A program made the translations under genes and the position numbers. A stretch of DNA of 8,049 nt from Thermopetrobacter sp. GTDB lineage: Bacteria > Pseudomonadota > Alphaproteobacteria > Rhizobiales > Aestuariivirgaceae. Each line of letters opens with the position of its first letter. Position 1 is the first letter of the stretch. Positions 1 to 3,859 of this stretch are shown in pieces. The DNA lies in the NCBI GenBank assembly GCA_011374735.1, contig DRPD01000317.1, positions 1-8,049 of the forward strand, written 5' to 3'. A model generated the notes under the pieces. It was given only the letters and a program-made list of their open reading frames with translations, ran no database searches and was not told where the DNA came from.

Positions 1-1
1 G

Positions 2-34
2 GCCGCCGGCGGCGCCCCCCGCCGGCGGCTTTTT
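2..34 (+). terminator. Intrinsic terminator of an upstream gene outside the window
   Basis: A perfect 11-bp GC-only stem (2-12 pairing with 19-29, 6-nt loop CGCCCC) is followed directly by five T at 30-34, the textbook form of a Rho-independent terminator read on the plus strand. The terminated gene lies left of the window. Because it ends only 53 nt before the mutT start codon, mutT must either have its own promoter in that gap or depend on read-through. Confidence 0.88.
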
Positions 35-49
35 CATGGGCCGCCGGCC

Positions 50-76
50 TTGACAGGCGGGGGATGGTGCCACACT
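50..76 (+). promoter_or_regulatory. Candidate mutT promoter (good -35, weak -10)
   Basis: A perfect TTGACA lies at 50-55, between the upstream terminator and mutT. The best -10 is poor: CACACT at 71-76 with a 15-nt spacer, matching TATAAT at three of six positions. Any start site set by this -35 would fall around 82-88, leaving almost no 5' leader before the ATG at 88. The call rests on the -35 and on the lack of other space for a promoter. Confidence 0.35.
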
Positions 77-87
77 GATGCGGGCCC

Positions 88-498
88 ATGAGCGCCACCC
101 GTCCATTGCTGATCGTCGTCGCCTGCGCGCTGGTGGATGCCGACGGCCGCGTGCTGCTGGCCCGCCGCCCCGAAGGCAAGCCGATGGCCGGCCTGTGGGA
201 GTTTCCCGGCGGCAAGCTCAGGGACGGCGAAACGCCGGAACGGGCCATGGTGCGCGAACTGGCCGAGGAGCTGGGCATCGGCGTCGATCCCGCCTGCCTG
301 GCCCCCCTGACCTTCGCCAGCCACGCCTATGATGATTTCCACCTGCTGATGCCTCTTTACATCTGCCGCAAGTGGCAAGGCCGGGTGCGCCCATTGGAAG
401 GCCAGGAGCTGGCCTGGGTGCGCAAGCAACGCCTGCGTCACTATCCCATGCCGCCGGCCGACGAGCCGCTCATCGCTCATCTGCTGGACGTGTTGTGA
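88..498 (+). CDS. mutT: MutT-type Nudix hydrolase (8-oxo-dGTP diphosphatase)
   Basis: A 136-residue protein, the usual size for MutT. The complete Nudix box spans residues 42-64 and fits GX5EX7REUXEEXGU exactly: G42, E48, R56, E57, E60, E61, G63. The preceding stretch WEFPGGK (37-43) is typical of MutT. The family hydrolyses 8-oxo-dGTP and 8-oxo-GTP to the monophosphate using a divalent metal held by the Nudix glutamates, which prevents A:T to C:G transversions. It is a soluble cytoplasmic enzyme. The ATG at 88 is chosen because the N-terminal beta strand (LLIVVACALVDADGRVLLARR) begins immediately after it. There is no Shine-Dalgarno sequence upstream, and the leader may be close to zero. The gene stands alone, between a terminator and a noncoding stretch. 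MutT proper is more likely than another Nudix class, but other dNTP pyrophosphatases share the box. Confidence 0.88.
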   Translation: MSATRPLLIVVACALVDADGRVLLARRPEGKPMAGLWEFPGGKLRDGETPERAMVRELAEELGIGVDPACLAPLTFASHAYDDFHLLMPLYICRKWQGRVRPLEGQELAWVRKQRLRHYPMPPADEPLIAHLLDVL

Positions 499-661
499 GG
501 GGGCGGGTCATGCGGAAGGCCGGCGGGCGCGCCGTGCGGGCACAGGCGGGCTCCCGGCCGGACGGGGCCGGATCGGACGCCATCTGCTCGCGCCCGGCTG
601 TGACATGCTGCGGTTCAGCCTCACCGGGGCCTTGCGTGTTACCGGCAGGCACTGAAACGTT

Positions 662-715
662 CCCCACGGCCCCCAACGGCCCCCCACGGCCCCCAACGGC
701 CCCCCACGCCCCCCG
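662..715. repeat. C-rich 10/20-bp tandem repeat; G-quadruplex-prone on the minus strand
   Basis: Five successive near-copies of a 10-bp unit CCCC(C/A)ACGGC, alternating so that the exact period is 20 bp; the last copies decay (CCCCCACGCC, then CCCCGATGCC). Read on the minus strand it gives six runs of four to six G separated by 3-5 nt, which fits the standard G-quadruplex pattern several times over. No protein function is supported for the Pro-rich frames across it. Confidence 0.8.
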
Positions 716-767
716 ATGCCCGCCCCCCCACGCAACGGAAGGCTTTGGCGATCCTGCACCATCGACA

Positions 768-815
768 TTTATAAGAAGAGTCCTTTTCTTATAAGATAAG
801 GACTCTTCTTATAAG
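768..815. repeat. AT-rich inverted repeat with three 20-bp-phased TTATAAG octamers
   Basis: The arms 769-785 and 798-814 are perfect 17-bp reverse complements around a 12-nt loop. The octamers TTTATAAG (768), CTTATAAG (788) and CTTATAAG (808) start exactly 20 bp apart, and CTTATAAG is itself palindromic. Each arm carries one GANTC site (GAGTC at 778-782, GACTC at 801-805), the target of CcrM methylase in most alphaproteobacteria. No T-tract follows and the stem is AT-rich, so it does not look like an intrinsic terminator. An operator array or a small mobile palindrome is possible; its role is unknown. Confidence 0.85.
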
Positions 816-847
816 TATTGGGCGCCGGAGGGCGGCAGCCGGCTGGT

Positions 848-885
848 GGGTGCGGTTGGGGCGGTCAGGGGCGGTCAGGGCGGTC
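848..885. repeat. G-rich 10-bp tandem repeat; G-quadruplex-prone on the plus strand
   Basis: Repeats of GCGGTCAGGG occur in register at 861 and 871, with a diverged copy before (GCGGTTGGGG from 852) and a truncated CGGTC after. G-runs at 848-850, 858-861, 868-871 and 878-880 are separated by 6-7 nt, satisfying the usual quadruplex spacing on the plus strand. This is the opposite strand from the C-rich array at 662-715. Confidence 0.7.
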
Positions 886-930
886 TTGTGATGTTCCGTC
901 TCAGGGTTGAGATTTCGGGTTTCCGTTCCT

Positions 931-959
931 CTTGACATCTGGCGTTGCCTGACGCATCC
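931..959 (+). promoter_or_regulatory. Candidate promoter for the tRNA-Ser transcript
   Basis: CTTGACA with a perfect TTGACA at 932-937 is the strongest -35 upstream of the tRNA. The -10 is weak: GCATCC at 954-959 with a 16-nt spacer. If it is used, transcription starts near 966 and the precursor carries about 180 nt of leader containing both 85-bp repeat units before the mature tRNA. Confidence 0.4.
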
Positions 960-985
960 CGTTCGTGCACCGGCACACGGGGCCT

Positions 986-1173
986 GAGTGGTCGAAGGCG
1001 CACCGGTTATTGAAGAGGCGTGCGCTGGTCTTCGACCGTTCGAAAGCGAAGAGTTTTAGGAGAGGTGGCCGAGTGGTCGAAGGCGCACCGGTTATTGAAG
1101 AGGCGTGCGCTTGTCTTCGACCGTTCGAAAGCGAAGAGTTTTAGGAGAGGTGGCCGAGTGGTCGAAGGCGCAC
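986..1173 (+). repeat. 2.2 tandem copies of an 85-bp unit containing the 5' end of tRNA-Ser
   Basis: Bases 986-1088 and 1071-1173 are the same 103-bp sequence with one difference (G1027 versus T1112), i.e. an 85-bp period. The last partial copy runs into the real tRNA. The first 30 nt of the tRNA (1144-1173: acceptor strand, D arm, three bases of the anticodon stem) recur exactly at 1059-1088, and their last 18 nt at 986-1003. Within each unit GGTCGAAG-GCGCAC can pair with a downstream GTGCGC and CTTCGACC (1075-1088 with 1105-1110 and 1115-1122 in copy 2), leaving a 4-nt bulge and 16-nt loop. The copies lack an anticodon, T arm and 3' acceptor strand, so they cannot be tRNAs themselves. Confidence 0.92.
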
Positions 1174-1233
1174 GCCTGGAACGCGTGTAGGCGGGTAACC
1201 GTCTCGAGGGTTCGAATCCCTCCCTCTCCGCCA
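1144..1233 (+). tRNA. tRNA-Ser (anticodon GGA)
   Basis: A complete 90-nt class II tRNA with encoded CCA. The acceptor GGAGAGG (1144-1150) pairs with CCTCTCC (1223-1229), with discriminator G1230 and CCA at 1231-1233. The D arm is closed by GCC/GGC (1153-1155, 1167-1169). The anticodon stem CACGC/GCGTG encloses loop CTGGAAC with anticodon GGA at 1178-1180, which decodes UCC and UCU. A long variable arm (1188-1205), typical of serine tRNAs, precedes the T arm GAGGG-TTCGAAT-CCCTC (1206-1222). The 5' 30 nt are duplicated upstream in the 85-bp repeats. No clear intrinsic terminator follows. Confidence 0.97.
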
Positions 1234-1411
1234 GCCGCGGTCGCGGCGCCGACTTCCGCAAACGGGTGAACCTTGAGGAGGAGGCAACGGTCGCCCTCTC
1301 CCGGCCTTCATTGACCTCAATTGTCGTGAGCTGTTGCTCCGTGGGGCATGGGTAACGGCCGCCTTTTTCCACTCGCACGCCAATTTCCATTGGCCCGGCT
1401 TTCGTTTTTTC

Positions 1412-1439
1412 TTGCCTGCTGGTTGAACCGGCGTATAGA
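1412..1439 (+). promoter_or_regulatory. Candidate mscL promoter
   Basis: TTGCCT (1412-1417) and TATAGA (1434-1439) are separated by 16 nt, which would start transcription near 1446 and give a leader of about 70 nt. It is the best pair I find between the tRNA and mscL. The rest of the 1234-1515 spacer contains nothing else I can support, apart from a small CCAAT/ATTGG hairpin at 1380-1393. Confidence 0.4.
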
Positions 1440-1515
1440 GTCGCCTCCCAAGTATGTGAAGTTCTGGTGGAACATGCGTTCATTCATGGGCTCAACAACC
1501 TACCTGGAGGGGGAA

Positions 1516-1923
1516 ATGCTTGAGGAATTCAAGAAATTCGTGATGCGCGGCAATGTCGTCGACCTGGCCGTGGCCGTGGTCATCGGCGCCGCCTTCGGCG
1601 TCATCGTCAACTCGCTGGTGGCCGACATCATCATGCCGAGCATCGGCGCCATCTTCGGCAAGGTGGACTTTTCCAACCTGTTCACGCCGCTGTCCGACGG
1701 CGTCACCGCCTCGGCGCTGGATGAGGCGCGCAAACAGGGCGCGGTGCTGGCCTGGGGCAAGTTTCTCACCCACGTGGTCAACTTCCTGATCATCGCCTTC
1801 GCCATCTTCCTGATGGTCAAGGCCGTCAACCGCTTCCAGAAGAAAGAGGAAGAAAAGCCGGCCGCGCCGCCGAAGCAGGAAGTGCTGTTGGAGGAAATCC
1901 GCGACCTGCTGAAGAACAAGTGA
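1516..1923 (+). CDS. mscL: Large-conductance mechanosensitive channel MscL
   Basis: A 135-residue protein, matching the family length (about 136). It opens with the conserved N-terminal amphipathic helix [21 protein letters not shown], then TM1 (about 14-44, with [18 protein letters not shown]), a periplasmic loop (about 45-77), TM2 (about 78-102) and a charged linker leading to the C-terminal helix [14 protein letters not shown]. MscL forms a homopentameric inner-membrane pore that opens under membrane tension to release solutes during hypo-osmotic shock. The frame stays open upstream to 1348, but the ATG at 1516 is chosen because the conserved N-terminus begins there and GGAGGGGG lies immediately upstream as a strong ribosome binding site. 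The gene is monocistronic, with its own terminator. Confidence 0.97.
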   Translation: MLEEFKKFVMRGNVVDLAVAVVIGAAFGVIVNSLVADIIMPSIGAIFGKVDFSNLFTPLSDGVTASALDEARKQGAVLAWGKFLTHVVNFLIIAFAIFLMVKAVNRFQKKEEEKPAAPPKQEVLLEEIRDLLKNK

Positions 1924-1950
1924 GCCAAACGCCGGATTTTCCGGACGTCC

Positions 1951-1986
1951 CGGCCCGCGAAAGGCTCCTTTCGCGGGCCGTTTTTT
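1951..1986 (+). terminator. Intrinsic terminator of mscL
   Basis: A perfect 13-bp stem (1951-1963 with 1968-1980, loop GCTC) is followed by six T at 1981-1986. It starts 27 nt after the mscL stop. The last two T of the tract are also the first two bases of a TTGACA at 1985-1990 upstream of def. Confidence 0.93.
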
Positions 1987-1990
1987 GACA

Positions 1991-2018
1991 TTGACCGGAT
2001 ACGTGCGCCTGCCTATCT
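1991..2018 (+). promoter_or_regulatory. Candidate def promoter placing the start site at or near the ATG
   Basis: TTGACC (1991-1996), a 16-nt spacer and CTATCT (2013-2018) reproduce the -35, spacing and -10 seen upstream of groES in this window (TTGACG-N16-CTATCT). A second, overlapping -35 (TTGACA, 1985-1990) lies directly before it. Initiation about 7 nt after the -10 would fall at 2025-2026, on the def start codon. Confidence 0.6.
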
Positions 2019-2025
2019 GTGGGCC

Positions 2026-2541
2026 ATGGCCATTCGCAAGATCATCACGCCCCCCGACCCGCTGCTGCGCGAAAAATCGCTGCGGGTGACGCAGGTGGAC
2101 GACGATGTCCGCGCCCTGATCCGCGACATGTTCGACACCATGTATGCGGCGCCGGGCATCGGCCTGGCCGCCGTGCAGGTGGGCGAGCCGCTGGCCATTA
2201 TCGTCATGGATCCGGCCGGCGAGAACGAAGAGCCGCGCCCCAAGGCGCTCATCAACCCGCAAATCGTCTGGAAGGCGGACGAATTGCGCGAATACGAGGA
2301 AGGCTGCCTGTCGGTGCCGGAGGTCTATGACAAGGTGGTGCGCCCGGCCGAAGTGCGGGTGCGCTATCTGGACGAGCAGGGCGAGGAAAGAGAAGAACTG
2401 TTCCGCGGCATGGAAGCGACCATCGTCCAGCACGAGATCGACCACACCCGGGGCATCCTGTTCGTCGATTATCTGGGCCGCCTGAAGCGCGAACGCTACC
2501 TGAAGAAGGTCATCAAGAAGGCCCGGCTGGCCCGCCCGTGA
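2026..2541 (+). CDS. def: Peptide deformylase
   Basis: A 171-residue type I peptide deformylase with all three family motifs: GIGLAAVQ (44-51), EGCLS (92-96, metal ligand C94) and HEIDH (136-140; metal ligands H136 and H140, catalytic E137). It removes the formyl group from N-formylmethionine on nascent chains at the ribosomal exit, before methionine aminopeptidase acts. The start MAIRKIITPPDPLLR is standard for the family. No Shine-Dalgarno sequence precedes the ATG; with the candidate promoter this suggests a leaderless mRNA. fmt, the usual downstream partner, is absent: def is followed by the convergent ptsN with one base between stop codons. It could therefore be either the main deformylase or a second copy; its intact active site argues that it is functional. 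Confidence 0.96.
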   Translation: MAIRKIITPPDPLLREKSLRVTQVDDDVRALIRDMFDTMYAAPGIGLAAVQVGEPLAIIVMDPAGENEEPRPKALINPQIVWKADELREYEEGCLSVPEVYDKVVRPAEVRVRYLDEQGEEREELFRGMEATIVQHEIDHTRGILFVDYLGRLKRERYLKKVIKKARLARP

Positions 2542-2542
2542 C

Positions 2543-3010
2543 TCACGCCGCGCGCGACGAGGCCGGCGCCGCGATCAACAGCGAATACAGCGCGTCGCGC
2601 TCGCGCGTGGCGCGCAGCTTCTTCACCAGTTCCTTGTCGCGCAACAGGCGCGAGACGCGGGCCAGCGCCTTCAGGTGATCGGCCCCCGCCCCTTCCGGCA
2701 CCAGCAGCAGGAACACGATGTCCACCGGCTGGTGATCCGGCGCTTCGTAGTCCACCGGCTTGCTCAGCCGCGCGAACAGGCCGGTCACCTTGTCCAGCCC
2801 CGCGAACCGGCCATGGGGAATGGCCACCCCCATGCCCAGCCCCGTGGAACCGAAGCGCTCGCGGCGGGTCAGGGTGTCGAAGATCAGCCGTTCATCGAGG
2901 CCGGTCAGCTGCGCCGCGTGGCCGGCCAGCTGTTGCAGCAGCTTTTTCTTGCCGGCCGCCTGCAGGGCGGGGAACACGCCCCGCACGTTGAGAATATCCT
3001 CGATTCGCAT
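2543..3010 (-). CDS. ptsN: PTS IIA-like nitrogen regulatory protein EIIA-Ntr
   Basis: A 155-residue, single-domain PTS EIIA type-2 protein, the length expected of PtsN. The phosphorylatable histidine is H66 in GVAIPHGR, and the second conserved active-site histidine is H112 in DHLKALARVSRLL. EIIA-Ntr is the terminal phosphate acceptor of the PTS-Ntr chain (PtsP, NPr); it transports no sugar but regulates potassium uptake, nitrogen and stress responses through its phosphorylation state. It is the last gene of rpoN-hpf-ptsN, the conserved order, with 64 bp between the hpf stop and its start. The ATG at 3010 has AAGGGGA about 6 nt upstream. PtsP and NPr are not in the window. The stop abuts that of def from the other strand. 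Confidence 0.95.
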   Translation of the reverse strand: MRIEDILNVRGVFPALQAAGKKKLLQQLAGHAAQLTGLDERLIFDTLTRRERFGSTGLGMGVAIPHGRFAGLDKVTGLFARLSKPVDYEAPDHQPVDIVFLLLVPEGAGADHLKALARVSRLLRDKELVKKLRATRERDALYSLLIAAPASSRAA

Positions 3011-3074
3011 GCCTGTCCCCTTGGGATCGCGGCCATTGGAGACCGCGTATCATGGAAATTGTGCCCCGGAGGCC

Positions 3075-3692
3075 TCAGTCTGCTGGCGCGCAGGGGCCCG
3101 GATCGACCCAGCCGATGTTGCCGTCCCCGCGCCAATAGACCACGTTCACCCCGCCGTGGCGGGCGTTGCGGAACAGCACGAAGCTGCGGTTGCTCAGCTC
3201 CAGCTGCATCACCGCTTCATCGACGCTCATTTCGCTGATCCGCTCGGTACCCTCCGCGACGATGGCCGGCGCGTCGTCCGTCACCATTTCAGCCGATGCG
3301 CCAGCCGCCGGCTCTTCCGGCGCCGGCGCCAGCACGAAGCTCGCCGCCTCCATCGCCGGCATCGGTTTCTTGCGGCGCTGGCGGGTGTGGCTGATCAGCC
3401 GCTTCTTGTAACGCCTGAGCCGCTTTTCCAGATGCTCCAGCGCCTCGTCCAGCGCCGCGTAGGCGTCGGTGCCGCTGCCGTTGGTCTGCAACACCAGCCC
3501 GGTGGGCAGATGCACCACGCATTCCACGTGAAAGGTCTGGCGCTGCTTTTCCATCACCACCTGGGCGGTCAACGCATGGTCGAAATACTTGCCGATGACC
3601 TCCGGCAGCCGTTTTTCCACATGCCCGCGCAACGCGGCGCCGATATCGAAATTCTTGCCGCTGATCCTGATCTGCATGGTGTGTGTGGTCAT
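3075..3692 (-). CDS. hpf: Long-form ribosome hibernation promoting factor
   Basis: A 205-residue, two-domain protein. Residues about 6-105 are the S30AE domain (MQIRISGKNFDIG at the start, then the basic helix HLEKRLRRYKKRLISH) that binds the 30S decoding region and blocks mRNA and tRNA sites. An Ala/Pro/Glu-rich linker (about 112-153) leads to the C-terminal dimerisation domain (about 154-198: MSVDEAVMQLELSNRSFVLF, then VVYWRGDGNIGWVDP). Long HPFs join two 70S ribosomes into inactive 100S dimers through this C-terminal domain; short HPF lacks it and uses RMF. The middle position between rpoN and ptsN is conserved. The ATG at 3692 is used; ATG at 3677 (five residues later, MQIRIS) is an equally plausible start because neither has a strong Shine-Dalgarno sequence. 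Confidence 0.95.
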   Translation of the reverse strand: MTTHTMQIRISGKNFDIGAALRGHVEKRLPEVIGKYFDHALTAQVVMEKQRQTFHVECVVHLPTGLVLQTNGSGTDAYAALDEALEHLEKRLRRYKKRLISHTRQRRKKPMPAMEAASFVLAPAPEEPAAGASAEMVTDDAPAIVAEGTERISEMSVDEAVMQLELSNRSFVLFRNARHGGVNVVYWRGDGNIGWVDPGPCAPAD

Positions 3693-3789
3693 GGGAACTC
3701 TGATCGTTCAACCCGAAAGGCGTCCCCGCCGTCTTTCTTGGGCGCGCGCCGGGCCTGAAGCCGGCGGCGCGGGCGGATCGCGCCAGTTG

Positions 3790-3818
3790 ATTATGGGCAA
3801 TCGGGCGCGGTTTTTCCA
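3790..3818 (-). promoter_or_regulatory. Weak candidate hpf promoter within the rpoN-hpf spacer
   Basis: On the minus strand TGGAAA (3818-3813) and CATAAT (3795-3790) are 17 nt apart, each matching the housekeeping consensus at four or five of six positions. The 167-bp rpoN-hpf gap is long for an operon and also holds an imperfect GC-rich hairpin (3743-3752 with 3761-3771), so separate expression of hpf-ptsN is plausible. No intrinsic terminator for rpoN is visible here. Confidence 0.3.
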
Positions 3819-3859
3819 GCCCGCCCCGGCCGCTCTACGGTATTTTCCGCATAAGTGGT

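Larger units (their letters stand above)
499..985. other. Noncoding, repeat-rich spacer between mutT and the tRNA-Ser region
   Basis: I see no convincing gene in these 487 bases. Open frames exist on both strands but have the Pro/Arg/Ala/Gly composition expected of chance frames in GC-rich DNA and no recognisable motif. The first part (499-660) is featureless GC-rich sequence without a T-tract terminator for mutT. It is followed by a C-rich tandem repeat (662-715), an AT-rich inverted repeat (768-815), a G-rich tandem repeat (848-885) and a candidate promoter from 932. The sharp base-composition swings contrast with the flanking coding DNA. Confidence 0.6.

Noticed and set aside
372..794. 140-codon plus-strand frame with a Pro-rich repeat downstream of mutT
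   Set aside because: It overlaps the 3' end of mutT in another frame; the Pro/His repeat is just the C-rich 10-bp array translated, with no ribosome binding site or domain.
768..815. Intrinsic terminator of mutT
   Set aside because: The stem is AT-rich with a 12-nt loop, lies 270 nt downstream of mutT, and no T-tract follows on either strand.
986..1088. Integration site (attL/attR) of a genomic island at tRNA-Ser
   Set aside because: Duplicated sequence is the tRNA 5' end, not the 3' end; copies are in immediate tandem and no integrase or cargo lies nearby.
986..1088. CRISPR array
   Set aside because: The repeats are contiguous 85-bp units without distinct spacers, and no cas genes are present.
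1234..1375. Intrinsic terminator after tRNA-Ser
   Set aside because: The GCCGCG/CGCGGC hairpin just after the tRNA has a 2-nt loop and no T-tract; the TTTTT at 1364-1368 has no good stem before it.
1007..1483. 158-codon minus-strand frame across the repeats and tRNA-Ser
   Set aside because: It contains the EGFEPSRR...RAPSTTRPP pattern, the well-known false protein produced by reading antisense through a serine tRNA. Its length comes from the tandem repeat, and it has no homologous domain.
1348..1515. N-terminal extension of mscL from an in-frame ATG at 1348
   Set aside because: It would add 56 unconserved residues before the canonical MscL start, would span the candidate promoter, and ignores the strong GGAGGGGG before 1516.
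1492..2445. 317-codon minus-strand frame across mscL and def
   Set aside because: It overlaps two intact conserved genes and their terminator, and has shadow-like composition.
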